Assembly: GCA_037043015.1 (NCBI GenBank)
Contig: CM073321.1
Span: 625,001 to 689,000 of the forward strand
DNA: 64,000 bases
Origin: Bryum argenteum
Lineage: Eukaryota; Streptophyta; Bryopsida; Bryales; Bryaceae
Direction of reading: 5' to 3'
This document shows, one piece after another, positions 34,440-45,610 of this stretch (position 1 is the first letter of the stretch; each line of letters begins with the position of its first letter). The position numbers and the translations under genes are program-made. Below the pieces are notes generated by a model. The model made no database searches and had not been told where the DNA came from. It saw only the letters and a program-made list of their open reading frames with translations.

Positions 34440-35562
34440 TTGTTTCGTCATTGGGTGACTTTGGGACCATCGTTGTTTTAGAACAGGGCACTGGCCTCGT
34501 CGGTGGTGTAGGGACCCACACTCCCTACAGCCATCACTTCTGCCAAGTTGGAATGCGTCGACATGGACTTCTTCTGGGTACATGGCGGCAGTGGTGGGTC
34601 GAGGTCGCCTTGTGTCGTCATTGCGATTGTTGCCTGAGGCGAACCAACAACGCCCATTGTGAACTTTCCCACATGTTGTACATAACGTCAGGGTTATGCG
34701 AGCGTCGTGCCGTTGGCCTTGACCCGGTAGAGGCAACACTGGAGCTTGGGTCTTATTAAGTAGCCCAAGTTCTCTACTGATGTCCTTGGCGGCTGTTAAG
34801 ATATCGGGTAGGGTTTTTACCCCTCTAATGACAATACCCTGCTGGATCCATGGCAACAGCCCTTTTTTAAACCATACGCATAAGTAGTCATTTGTTGGCC
34901 TCTGGTTCAACTTATCAGCCAACTGTATGAATCTGTTGTAGAAGGTATCCACAGTTTCTCCCTTTTCTTCGGTAATGTTTCCCAAGGCGCGGAGGATTTT
35001 GGAAGACGTCTTTAGTTTACGAAATTTTTGAAAGAAGCTTTTTTCCATATCGTCCCAGGTAGGATGAGCATGTTCGGCTTCAAAGTCAATATACCAGTTG
35101 ATATGGTTCCCCTGCAATGTAGTATCAAAGATGTTCTGTAAGTCAGCCGTGGTCGAGACACCATTTATTCTGGCTATAACCTTGAAGCGTCGGACATGCC
35201 AATCCGGGTCAACATTGTCGTCAAACACCAGGTATGGTATTTTTGGTAACTTAATGAGCCTATCTCTTTTCCCTGCATCCATCGATGTAGCCACCGTCGG
35301 GTTTATAGGAGGCACCGATGTCGACGATGAAGGCATTGCTGCGATCCCAGGACTGGGTATGGCAGCAGAAGTGGCCGTGCCTTGCAAATGCTGGTATTGG
35401 TGACTAAGCATCTCCAACTTGGCATTGGTGGCGTCATTTTTGGCAACAAGTTCTGTTATTTGTTGCTTCATCCATTGCAAGAACTCCCTAGCTGTAGCAT
35501 CAAGGTCATCAGTAGGTGAAACTACTTCTGGTTCTTTGTCTTTCTGCTGTCAAGGCGGCATT
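34440..35562 (-). pseudogene. gag: E-G gag with two zinc knuckles
   Basis: An ATG at about 35562 is followed at once by TGA; the long open frame starts at 35480. The capsid-like core (VDPDWHVRRFKVIARINGV, YIDFEAEHAHPTWDDMEKSF, ETVDTFYNRFIQLADKLN) leads to two knuckles, CTTCGKVHNGRC and CRECGSLHHRRGQC. The latter is followed by a frameshift into pol. Its N-terminus matches the E-F gag fragment. Confidence 0.85.
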
Positions 35563-35611
35563 TTGTTTATGTAGGGCTTCTACTCGACTTCTGAGTATCT
35601 CAACACTCCAT

Positions 35612-35628
35612 CCCCAGCATGGTCGCCA
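35612..35628 (-). promoter_or_regulatory. Primer-binding site of E-G
   Basis: Minus strand TGGCGACCATGCTGGGG, three bases inside the LTR boundary. Same class as E-F. Confidence 0.65.
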
Positions 35629-35631
35629 AAA

Positions 35632-36422
35632 TGTCAGCCGGGTATATATGGAGGTGCTTTACGAGACTACCTAAGTCGACCACAGTTTGGAGGTGTTTGG
35701 AGGCAACGTGGAATTTAGTTCAGAAGGAGTTGGGGAAGTGTTGGCAGCTAGTGTTAGTAAAACACCCAGGGGTCTAACTGTACCACCCAAGACAGCATTG
35801 ACCGTACGGTGCACCACTGAAGCCTTTGGTGTGCACTCAATGTTGACTTGGGTCAGCTGAGGGTGGATTTTGAGAGAGAGTAGTATCGGAGGTCAGCGAT
35901 GCTATCGAGGGCGTCAGAGAGTCTGAGGGCGACCAGCTGACCCTTCAGAGAGACAGAGAGTGCTTGAGGGACTAAGGACCGAGAGAGATAAATAGAGGGT
36001 CGATGGTACCGACGTTGCCTTCCGATGGCCAATACTTGTGCGGCACAGGGGAAAGTGGAAGGGAGGTCTCTCAGTCTCAGTCACGGCCTGCTCAGGAGAC
36101 GAAGACAGCGGAGTGCATTGTGAACAAGGAGCAGCATGCAAGAGGAGTAGAAAGAGACGGTTAGAGTTCTTGATCATGCAAAACAGAATACGTAGTTGTA
36201 GAGGGAAGGATCGGCTATGGCCTTTGTACTGATAATAGAATAAGAGTACATTGTGTTTTCTCCTAATTCCTGTCTCAATGCCTACAAAATAACCGATGTC
36301 TATCTTGTGTCGACTACACTCTTAAATAGCTGATGCACCCGAAGTCCCTGCTGCCGTTTGGTGGCTCCTATCCTCCCGACTAGGCCGCGACCACCCTGTT
36401 GGCAACGTTGGCTACGGTAACA
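35632..36422 (-). repeat. 5' LTR of E-G (791 bp)
   Basis: Plus-strand reading begins TGTCAGCCGGG and ends GGCTACGGTAACA. Length and ends parallel the E-F LTR. The outer boundary is inferred from that comparison. Confidence 0.7.
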
Positions 36423-36424
36423 CC

Positions 36425-36600
36425 GGCCCAGGGCCTTACAGCTCTACTCGATGCCTTCAGACATTGATACCAGGAGATCGACAATGACAACCAAAAGTAC
36501 CTTCAGTTCAGATTCCTTAAACAAGAATCTAAAGAGTCGGTGGATGACTACTATGAACGTATGTTGAATCTTGCTGGGAGTAAATACGGCGGCTGGAGGA
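36425..36600 (+). pseudogene. gag: Gag fragment of another retrotransposon
   Basis: The frame reads LTALLDAFRH, a TGA, then YQEIDNDNQKYLQFRFLKQE and SVDDYYERMLNLAG, the typical C-terminal helix pattern of retrotransposon Gag. It is cut on the left by the E-G LTR and fades after 36600. Confidence 0.55.
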
Positions 36601-36689
36601 CGGAGTGGCGGAAAATATAATAATGGCGAACAATCCAGAAGGCGGCTCCGTACGGAGACGGCAATGATGGCGGCGGGACAGGTCATGAT

Positions 36690-36720
36690 GGTCGGATTTG
36701 AATCCGACTCTCTCTATAAA
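36690..36720 (+). promoter_or_regulatory. Possible promoter: palindrome and TATA box
   Basis: A perfect 18-bp palindrome GTCGGATTTGAATCCGAC (36691-36708) is followed by CTCTCTATAAACAG with a TATA box at 36715-36720, about 170 bp upstream of the ATG at 36890. CT-rich sequence follows, as in plant 5' leaders. Confidence 0.4.
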
Positions 36721-36889
36721 CAGCGACCCGTCCGCCCTTGTCGTCACATGCCTTCTCGCTTTCCTGCCCTCTTGTCTTTTTGCGCCCCTGCCTTCCGTCT
36801 TTGCGCTTTCCGTCCCTTAGTTTCTGATCCGGCCTACTGGCCGATCTCAGCCTGGCTACTTATTACTTTTTGTCGCATTTCTTTCCGAT

Positions 36890-37842
36890 GGCAAGATTAG
36901 CTTCCGCTTCCGCTCAGACGTAGGAGGAGCTCAAGATATCAATTAAGCTAGTACTCCCGTTCATTCCGGCCGATGAAGAGGAGAAGAAGTTTTTAGCCGA
37001 GGACCTCAACAAGATGGGACTCTCCGGCCTGCTGGACACACCCTGGGGATTTCGCGACGCGGAGATGGTGCGCGAGATCAAGGTTGGCGCGCCAAACCAG
37101 TTCGAAGGGACGGTCAGAGGGAAGCCAACTTCCTGGACGGCCGATCACTGGAGGGCGGTTTACGGCCTGGTCGTAAACAGCGGAGTAGGGTTATGCGGCC
37201 GGAAATACAAGTAGGCGAAGACGGCTTTCCACGGGAATCCGCAAAAGAATAACGGCTACGCGATGGACGACTGTAAGGAGCCAAGGGAGCACGCGGTGAT
37301 CAAATTTCTAGCGCCGATTATCCACGCGGACAAGCTGCATCGGATCACCGTCCGGCTCGTCAACACCGTCCTGAAGTCCGTACGAGGAGAGCGGGAAGTC
37401 GACTAGGGCAATATTATCCGAGACCTAGTTGCCCGGCTCGTGGAAAACGTGGGTAAGACCCGACCTAGCTTGATCACCCCTTTCCTCTATCATTTGTATC
37501 ATAAGGAGGAAGTCCGAACGGAGGAGGAGGAGTCGAACTACGAGATCGCGCTGTCGTCTCAAAACAACGGCGTGTTCGAATCCGAGGAGGACGCGGACAA
37601 CAAGGACGTCTACTCCGATGACGAAAAGGACGAGGTCGGATTTGACGATAGGGACGCCCAACCGGATGCGCCACAAGAGCCGGCTCGCGAGGCAACCCCA
37701 CCACGGACGGGACCGGAGGTAATTATTCTCCCGTCCCCGTCCCCTCGTGGGAACCCGACCGAGGCCGGAACCCGGACCCAGCGCCGACAGGCTTCCAGGG
37801 CCGTGAAAGATGAAGAAGTCACGGCCAACTCGTTGAACCCCA
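36890..37842 (+). pseudogene. Unrecognised ORF with three in-frame TAG codons
   Basis: Starting MARLASASAQT, one frame runs about 300 codons to the LTR at 37843, interrupted only by TAG at about 36923, 37212 and 37405. Readable parts include FIPADEEEKKFLAEDLNKMG, KPTSWTADHWRAVYGLVVN and LVENVGKTRPSLITPFLYHL, then an acidic tail (ESEEDADNKDVYSDDEKDE) and a basic end. I do not recognise the family. The N-terminal globular part with a charged tail, near Tat-like elements, suggests an extra ORF of a retroelement rather than a host gene, but a host gene is possible. Confidence 0.55.
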
Positions 37843-38087
37843 TGTCTCACATCCCTTTCCAAAGGATGCCCGAACACCGTGGTGTGTCAAGAGGACCCCG
37901 GGAGTAACGCTCCGGGCTTGGCAAGAGACAAGGTGAGGTAACCAAGGAGAGTCCCGAGCAAACAGCACGCAATTGCGTTGAGCTTGGAACGAACTTGGTA
38001 GTGTGCCTTACATGGTTGGAAACCTTATTCAAGCACGCACCCATGGGTCCAAAGAATGCGCGATTTGGAGTTGTGAGTCCTGAGATA
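37843..38087 (+). repeat. Composite LTR, segment 1: 5' piece
   Basis: Chromovirus LTR start (CACATCCCTTTCCAAAGGAT...) in plus orientation for about 245 bp, up to GAGTCCTGAGATATGG, then an abrupt orientation switch. Confidence 0.82.
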
Positions 38088-39416
38088 TGGGATACTCATT
38101 ACCCGGAACTCCCACCAAAACATGGGCATGCCAACCCGGAACTCCCACCAACACATGGGCATGCCACTTGGTGGCATGGGGCGGCCTTTCACAAATGTCC
38201 AAGCTCCCAAGAGTGCTACTAATCACCCCCGGAGCTTACCGCCCTTATCCATTGTCCAACTTCCCACTAGTCCCCTTCCACTCTTATTTCTCACCCCATT
38301 CGTAACTTTGCCGGAAATCCTCCCGGAACCCGGCACTAGTTTTCCCGGGGACTAGTTTGGAACGGGACTCTTTCCAACCCAATGTTGCGGGATGCTCAAG
38401 AGCATCCCACAATGCCCAAGATGTAGAAGTGAGGCTTCCTTACCATGCCTCACCTTCTTGAGCCATTCCCGGTCACTCCCGGGAACCGGCACTACTTATC
38501 ACGGGGACTAACTTGGAGATGGACAGTTCCCAACCCCATGTTTAGAGATGCTCCAAAGCACTCTCCATTTTCTACAAGTTGCGGGAGTGAGGCCCCATCC
38601 CAAGCCTCACCCCTTGGAGCCACCCCGGCTCCTCATGGCACCATGTGCAAGTGAGGAGGGAGACCACCCCTCCTCATAGTACTCTCTGGTTTCTTCGGTA
38701 GGCCCCCCCTTTTGTGTTGAGGGGCCTTCCGTGACACACTTTCTTTTTGGAAGACCACTGGTTTTTGCCTTAGTCTCAAAAACGGGCCGTAACTTCTCCT
38801 CGGGCTAGCTCCTAGCGTAGGTATCCAAATGGGACGTGCGAGCCCATTTTCAACATCTACTCTTTCAATAGATATTGATGAACTACCTACATGCTTCAAT
38901 CAAGTCTGTCCCAAGTGAGATATGCCCTCTGAACATTCGGTGTCCCGGGAGGCAACATTCGTGAGTCCCGAAGTCTCGACCACTTTGAGGTGCCATATCT
39001 CCTAAACTATTGCTTTGCTCATCATGAGCCTTAGCATTCTAGAAAGCCCTTGTCATTAGCTTTCCGCAACATGCAACATGCCGCCCTCCACAAAGGTCGA
39101 CACATTGAGTCCCGAAAGGCAACACTCCCGAGTCCCGGAGTGTCCCGGAACGCGCTCCAACTTTGGAGAGCCATATCTCATGACTCACAACTCTAAATTG
39201 CGCGTTCTTTGGACCCATGGGTGCGTGCTTGAACAAGGTTTGCAACCATGTAAGGCACACCACCAAGTTTGTCCCAAGCATGACGTTATTGCGTGCTGTT
39301 TGCTCGGGACTCTCCTTGGTCACCCCACCTTGTCTCTTGCCAAGCCTGGGGCGTCAATCCCGGGGTCCTCTTGGCTCACCACGTTGTTCGGGCATCCTTT
39401 GGAAAGGGATGTGACA
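38088..39416 (-). repeat. Composite LTR, segment 2: inverted LTR lacking its 3' end
   Basis: The family LTR in minus orientation, from the GATACTCATTACCCGG block to the true LTR start (complement GGGATGTGACA at 39416). It has a small duplicated AACTCCCACCAA...CATGGGCATGCC block near its left end. Confidence 0.85.
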
Positions 39417-39793
39417 AAGGTGGACTAGTGGGAAGTTGAACAATGGATAAGGGCATTCAGCTCTGGGGGTGATTAGTGTCACCCTTGGAAGCTTGGACAT
39501 TTGTGGGAGGTCGCCCTGTACCACCAAGTGGCATGCCCATGTGTTTGTGGGAGTTCCGGGTTGGCACGCCTATGTGTTGGTGGGAGTTTTGGGTAATGAG
39601 TATCGGGTAATGAGTTATGGAGTCAAGGTGGGATGGACACCTTGGCTTAGAATGGTGCTAACATTGTGTGTGTGGGGTACATGCAAGTGCTAACAAAGTC
39701 GTGGCCGGTTGCTACCAACTAAGTGAGCCGGGAGTCCGCTACCAAGTAAGGCTCACTAAGAAAAAATGAGTTGGAGTAATTAGGATCGCGACA
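39417..39793 (+). repeat. Composite LTR, segment 3: 3' piece
   Basis: The last about 377 bp of the family LTR in plus orientation, ending GGATCGCGACA. With segment 1 it frames the inverted core. Flanks (unrecognised ORF on the left, E-H RNase H on the right) share no 5-bp duplication. Confidence 0.82.
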
Positions 39794-39821
39794 TTACCTC
39801 ATTGGAAAGAAATTCTAGTTC

Positions 39822-41407
39822 ATGGTGGACCACCACAACGTGTCGTACCTCGTCAACCTTTTCTTGGTCACGGGGAGGGTAGCTCGATGGATAATGATAC
39901 TACTCAAATACGACTTGAAAGTCGGAAATGTTCTAGGGAAGAGACACATTGTAGCCGATTTCTTATCTCGGGATACTAACACCACCGCACAGGGAATATA
40001 TGATTCATTCAACGAGGCTTTTGTGCAGGCCGTACAGATTACAACGGACCACGAGGAAGACTGGAGGAAGGACATCTTTCAATACCTCACTACCGGCGTC
40101 ACCCCCGTTGACATAACAGGAACGTGCAAAATCAGCTCTGTGCAAACAACCTTGTCCTACACCGTGGTCCGAAAAAAATTGTACAAATGGGGACGAGATT
40201 AAGAGATCCAGCTCTATGTACCAACCGAGCAACAACAGGAGATCATGAGCCACCTCTACAACGGACCCGTGGGAGGAACCCAGGGCCCGGACACTACGGT
40301 CAAAAAGATACCCTCGGCCAAGTATTGGTGGCCAATGATTCACAAGAACGTTATCGCATAGGTCAAAAACTCCCACGCCTGCCAAATATCCACGACAAAT
40401 ATTCAGCACTTAGGTAAAGTGCCTTTGAAATCAATACCACCCCTGGGGCCATTTCAACGATGGGGATTGGATTTTGTAAGCGCAATAAAACCGGTGACAC
40501 GCCAGGGATACAAGTACATCTTCGTGGCCACGGACTACAGCACAAAGTGGGTCGAGGCCAAGCCCCTACAAACCAACACCACAGTGGTCACGGTATCGTT
40601 CATCTACGAAAACATAATCACAAGGTTTGAATGCCCACTGGAGATAGCATTGGACCAAGGTACACATTTTGTGAACACCGTCATATAAGACCTCCTCGAT
40701 AATCACGTCATCGAACACTGAACCACCACCGTGTTCTATCAATAAAGAAATGGACAAGGTGAATCGACAAACAGAACATTGATCAACATGTTGAAACGAT
40801 TTGTGCACGGGAATCAGGCGGACTGACATGACTCCTATCGGCTGCACTTTGGGCATACCGCGTAGCCACCAAAACAGCCACGCACGCTTGCCTTTTTGAA
40901 ATGGTTTACAGTACTCAACCCCTGGTACCCACGGAGTACATCGTACCAACACTCCAAACACTCTAACAAAGGGATTACACGCCACACAGAGTGTTGGCAG
41001 CCCGCATCGGAGATCTACATCACGTGAAAGAAATTAGGGCCTTGGCTACCACGCACATACTCGACGAACAAAGCCTGGCGGCTAGACATTTTGAAGGTAC
41101 ACAGCCTCTACGGGTGTTTTAAAAAGGTGACCAAGTTCTCTGGTGCCCCCGGGACCCAAAGCTCAAACGATCCAAGTTCGAGTCGATATAGCATGACGCC
41201 TATAGAGTACAATTGGCTTCACCTAACAATACAGTACTCCTCGTAAACAACACTATCTACAACCCTCATGCCACAATAGTTAATTCCGCAAAATTAAAAC
41301 AGTATTACACCACAACACCACAGATCACGACAGCCCTAAGCTTGCAAGATATCCACACAACGTTGGCAACCGAAGCAATAGACGCGGATGCGGACATCGC
41401 GGATTAA
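39822..41407 (+). pseudogene. pol: E-H RNase H end and integrase
   Basis: RNase H tail: VDHHNVSYLVNLFLVTGRVA, then GKRHIVADFLSRDTN. Integrase zinc region is degenerate (HLYNGPVGGTQG; NSHACQIS has lost one Cys). All three catalytic positions are visible: WGLDFVSAIKP (D), LEIALDQGTHFVN (D) and GQGESTNRTL (E). Stops are numerous (TAA 40201, TAG about 40360, TAA 40686 and 40744, TGA twice, TAG). The C-terminal part (PNNTVLLVNNTIYNPHATIV) ends at 41407. Clearly inactive. Confidence 0.85.
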
Positions 41408-42066
41408 GCAACCAAGGCATATCAATCCAAGGAATCCGTGGGCACACAATCCGAAACTAGGAGCAATCAAGGCATCAGACAAAGCCAAGCAAAACCCCGG
41501 GAAGACAGGCACGTGAAGATGGACTCTGAACCCGAGGTAGAAACTTCCACGTAGGGTAACGGGAGACAGACCCGGGGGAACGAGGAAAATCAGCCAGAGG
41601 ACAAGACCTCTAGCCCTAGGACTTAGCCGCACAAAGGGCCTCCCCCACCTCGGCCATAGCCATGCATGACAAGGATGTCCCATGTGCATACATCAACCAT
41701 ATACATGTCACCCATGGCCAAAACACAGGGAGTCACGTCTTCCATCATTACTCCAAAGAATGGAGCATTAATGCCATAATGGCACCCTTGGATTCTCTCA
41801 AGGTATCATCACCCTATGATATAGACACAGCCGCCACGGCTAGATTCATAATGATGACCACTCACGCATCACCGTAGCCAACGCGAGCTCAAATACCATG
41901 AAATTCCCCAGGGAACGACCTCATTTGACCACCGCGCCTGCATACTTGGGCTCTCTCTCAGCACGACATTCCTCTTTTACGACTCTCTCCGCACTCACAC
42001 TGCGCCTTGCTCGCTGAAAGCAAACCTTGTCCACGGTTGTGTCCCACGGTTGAGATCCCAGCAACC
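41408..42066 (+). other. E-H spacer between pol and extra ORFs
   Basis: No supported gene. Sequence is compositionally like the rest of E-H (C- and A-rich on the plus strand). Confidence 0.4.
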
Positions 42067-42351
42067 ATGGTGCGTAGCAAATACAAGGATCGCAGGCCGC
42101 TCTACGCTCCATGGCTAATCGCGGAATGGAAGAAGTATCCCGACGTGGAGTGGCTCACGGAGGCGGGGCTGTTTAGGTATGCAAACCATCACCAGGAAAA
42201 CATCGACCTCGGCCGCTGTAGGGCATTCATCGCGTCGATGCGGGTAAGAGCGATTCAACCCGTAGGAAGAAAAGCCATAGAGTTGGGCCGGTTGAGAGTG
42301 GAGACACCCTCGCCTAACCCTTCTAAGCAATGGACCACCAAACTCTACTAG
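42067..42351 (+). CDS. E-H extra ORF 1 (95 aa)
   Basis: Begins MVRSKYKDRRPLYAPWLI and contains EWKKYPDVEWLTEAGLFRYA. Basic, soluble, no domain recognised. Its position between integrase and 3' LTR matches the extra ORFs of Tat-lineage elements. It may be the first part of a longer ORF that resumes at about 43311 after an unrelated AT-rich segment. Confidence 0.4.
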   Translation: MVRSKYKDRRPLYAPWLIAEWKKYPDVEWLTEAGLFRYANHHQENIDLGRCRAFIASMRVRAIQPVGRKAIELGRLRVETPSPNPSKQWTTKLY

Positions 42352-42429
42352 AGTGAAATTCTGACAAGCATTCACAAACACCACGCATCCACCATCACAC
42401 GCTCATCAAGACACGAAATGCAATAAACA

Positions 42430-43310
42430 TCACAAAAAAAAACCAATGGGGGAAGAAGAAGTACAATTGGGGTCCAACCTCAGCTGGACCGTTGGCCACT
42501 AAAATGGCTGTATCTCCCTTGTCCTTGCTCCTCTTGAGGCAAGCTAGAAGTGTACAAAGAGTTAGCTTGATGATGTACTTGAATCCGGAAGCACGTCCCG
42601 AGGTTCTTCCTACAACTTGAGTTATGCAGCCTCAAAGTCAGGCCCTTCATTTGCCCTCCACAATAGACATGCTTTCACTTAATCGATCACCATTCCTCAC
42701 CCAAAGTTGGCAGATCCAGATCTTGGTGGCAAAATCCACTCTCCTATCTTCTTCCCTAACCTACCCACACTCACACCCACATTCAACACCTCCACACCTC
42801 CTACTTGCATATTTTCTTTTCATATTAGGTCACACATTTCAAATTTCTATAGCTACAACCCTAGAAGCATCTCTACTCACACACACATCCAAAAATAAGA
42901 GAGACAAAAACTAGCAAACCCTAGCCAAGAAGTGAGAGACAAAGTAGAAAGAAAATGAGAGAGAAAAAGAAATAGGACACCAAAGAAAAGATGAGGGGAG
43001 AGGGGGAAACAAGAGAGAGGAATTGTCCTCTCTCACATTCCTTCTTACCTTGTTGCTTTCTCAATTACCTATTTACCTCTAACTCTTATACTACCTAACA
43101 TCTAATATTCTTCAATTCTAACAATTTAGTTATCCTTCCTAACATACAATCATGTAATTATCACTAAATTGCCATACTCAATGCTTTTCATAATCATTCT
43201 AATAACTTTTGAGCCTATTTCTATTAATTCCAATTTAATGCATTTAGTCTATAGGAACCACACAAACTACTATAATCAAATGTATTTTGCATTTAGATAT
43301 TCAATAACTG
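42430..43310. other. AT-rich segment interrupting the E-H 3' region
   Basis: Composition changes to AT- and pyrimidine-rich DNA with a purine-rich tract at 42893-43020 (GAGAGAGAAAA-type). It resembles neither the flanking ORFs nor any LTR in the window. At its right edge lies a 10-bp-arm hairpin (TGTGAGCCAT / ATGGCTCACA, 43314-43337). Probably a separate small insertion, origin unknown. Confidence 0.4.
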
Positions 43311-43449
43311 ATATGTGAGCCATTCGGATGGCTCACAGCGGGCGCGATAGCAGGAAGATCCCAGCAACAAAGATGTGGTCGGGGTTGTGGAAGGAGTACT
43401 CGTTCAGTACACTCCAAGGTACATGCACTAATACTTCGGTTGGGATGGA

Positions 43450-43668
43450 ATGGGGGTGACAAGTTGGTCTCCCCAAAGCAGCTTACCACAGCCAAATACC
43501 ACGATATACACCCATGAGTACCCAGCGCACAAGGATGAGATTTTCGATGTCTACGTCCTCACAAGGAACAACCCAAATATGCCTGACCCATGGTTTGGCA
43601 TAATCCGAGGTATCTTAAGTCAGGAATTCTTCCGTAACAACTCTTTCGTAACCACTGCACCCGGATAA
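43450..43668 (+). pseudogene. E-H extra ORF 2 fragment (72 aa)
   Basis: Reads MGVTSWSPQSSL, TTIYTHEYPAHKDEIFDVY and WFGIIRGILSQEFFRNN, then TAA. The same frame stays largely open upstream and downstream, so it is a piece of a larger decayed extra ORF. Confidence 0.4.
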
Positions 43669-43742
43669 ACTGGTGTTGTGCTTATGGCGGGCCGTGAAAA
43701 AAAGATCGACTGGGGCACGCTCGTAGATAGGAATGCAGTACA

Positions 43743-44966
43743 ATGTATCCAAGGGCATGTACGAAGCGGTACGTACAAAAGTCTCATTGTTCCGTTTTTC
43801 ACACAGTTCATCGGCCATTTTTGGATTACAACAGGGTAAACCATCACCCGTGGACCATGGGCTCCTTCCTCGATGTTGAGAGGGAGATTGCGGGCAGTGC
43901 GCAACCCCACACCACGCCATCTCACCAAGAAATGCGCGTACAAATCAAGGAAGCATGTGCAGCAAAAGGAGGGAACGTGGAGGTCGCCAATACATCCACG
44001 ACCTCGCAACTGGGTCCTCGCGTTAAGGAAATCGATACACAAAGGCGCACCGTGGAAGCATGCATGGAAGAAATGTTTAATTTCCTCCTCACCGCACAGC
44101 AACAACTACAAACAGATACGGCCAAGTACAAGGAGTGGGAAGCTCGGCACAAACGCCATACAGCACAACTGGTACAAACTGCCCAAGCTACGGCTCGCAA
44201 AACCTTGGAGGAGGTTAAACTCGAATCCCAGCTCCAAACGGATCAGCTCCAAGGCGCGATAACATCCCTGCAGAACCGGCTCAACACGAGGGACTTGGAG
44301 CTACAAGCAGCCATGGAGAAGTAAAGGAACCTTGAGGACCAAGGTGTCATGGACAGGGAGAGGATCAGCAGGCAGGACACTCAGACCTTGGAGCTCTTGG
44401 CAAAATGCAAGAGGCTGATTAAGGAATTGGCCCTCAGATCCACGGCCCCGTCCTCCCACAACATTGATATAGAGGCTACGCAATGCCTTTGAGGAGAGAT
44501 CGAGGACACCAAGGAGAACTTCAAAGCGAACAAGGTAGTTGAGACAAACCACGCTGCTAAGGTCATCGTGACAACGGCATACCAGCTGCTGTCGACAACA
44601 CCACCCACCTCGAAAAACCCTTCCCCGTCATTCCTCGATCAAAGCACAGGCGATGCATTGTTGACACTGGAGTTGGAAGGCTCCGACAACAATTGGGGCA
44701 GCTATAGAGAAGCCTTCATGGGAGATGAAGACAAAGAGACACAACCACAATACATGGAGGAACCGCAACTAACGTAGCCGCTGCAAGAGACAAACGAAGA
44801 AGACTACGTCCACCAACACGAGGAGCAATCACAAGAGCAGCAACACAACGAACAAACCGAGGACAGGCCGTTGGAGGACAATTCCGGGGAGGAATTGTAT
44901 CAATTCACAACTCAGGTAGGAGAAGAGCGAGTGGGCATACGGGAGGTGTTTACCGACCAAGAGTAG
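43743..44966 (+). pseudogene. E-H extra ORF 3: Gln/Glu-rich coiled-coil protein
   Basis: Open to 44324 with long heptad-like segments (MEEMFNFLLTAQQQLQTDTA; LQTDQLQGAITSLQNRLNTR). The frame continues in register past TAA (44324), TGA (44492), TAG (44777) and TAG (44966), ending in an acidic, Gln-rich tail (DYVHQHEEQSQEQQHNEQTE). It looks like a single long coiled-coil protein decayed by point mutations. No enzymatic motif. A structural or Gag-associated role is conceivable but not shown. Confidence 0.5.
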
Positions 44967-45596
44967 ACGCCACACCAATCTCGAGGACAACAAGCATCGG
45001 CAAATTCACCATAGTACCATCTCTTGGTCTTCTCACCACCACATTATGAGTCCCTGGCTCAACAAAACGCTGATGGTACCTACCCATGGCCAAGGCGTGT
45101 TGAGTCCACAATCACACCCACGGTAACCTGCCCACATTTTCCCCCTTGCAGGTAACACCATCACGCATGCCCTTCGCCAAACACAAGCAAGCAATCCTCA
45201 CGAAGGAGGAACAAGAAGGCTAGAACATCAAACCTAATGACGAGGACGAGGCAGAAGACAAGGCGGCGAAATCAATGCACTTCGTGTTGTAGTATTTCCA
45301 CGAACACCCCAATCTGACCGCGCTATACACTGGCCCCAAGGCAACAGGACGGCAACGTCCAGTATGCAACCAGAATTTAGGGGGCATAGTGTTTGATGTT
45401 TACACCCACGCGCAAAATTTCCGCGGCAACCATGTCTTGGTGCACAGGCAAGTGGCTAAGGCACTTTGGCGATTGTCCAACGACAAAGAGCCCCCTTGCA
45501 GCGATCAACAATTGTCCCGAGAGCAGGCAAGGCCGAACAGAAGGTTCGCTCCCAAGCGCCGCTAACTCAGCAATTCAACGACGAATTGCACTCTGC

Positions 45597-45610
45597 AAAG
45601 GAGGGCAAAA
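45597..45610 (+). promoter_or_regulatory. Polypurine tract of E-H
   Basis: AAAGGAGGGCAAAA immediately before the LTR start TGTTACCCGCC. Confidence 0.8.

Larger units (their letters stand above)
32640..36422 (-). mobile_element. E-G: 3'-truncated Tat-like Ty3/gypsy element
   Basis: Read on the minus strand: 5' LTR 35632-36422, PBS 35612-35628, gag, protease, then RT up to the YLDD box, where it stops. RNase H, integrase, 3' region and 3' LTR are missing. LTR ends and PBS match those of E-F, with much sequence divergence between. Confidence 0.85.

Noticed and set aside
35914-36232. Small ORFs in the E-G LTR
   Set aside because: Within LTR sequence on both strands; no signature and not shared with the E-F LTR.
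42624-42914. 96-aa ORF in the AT-rich segment of E-H
   Set aside because: Low-complexity Ser/Thr/His/Leu composition from pyrimidine-rich DNA; no conserved pattern.
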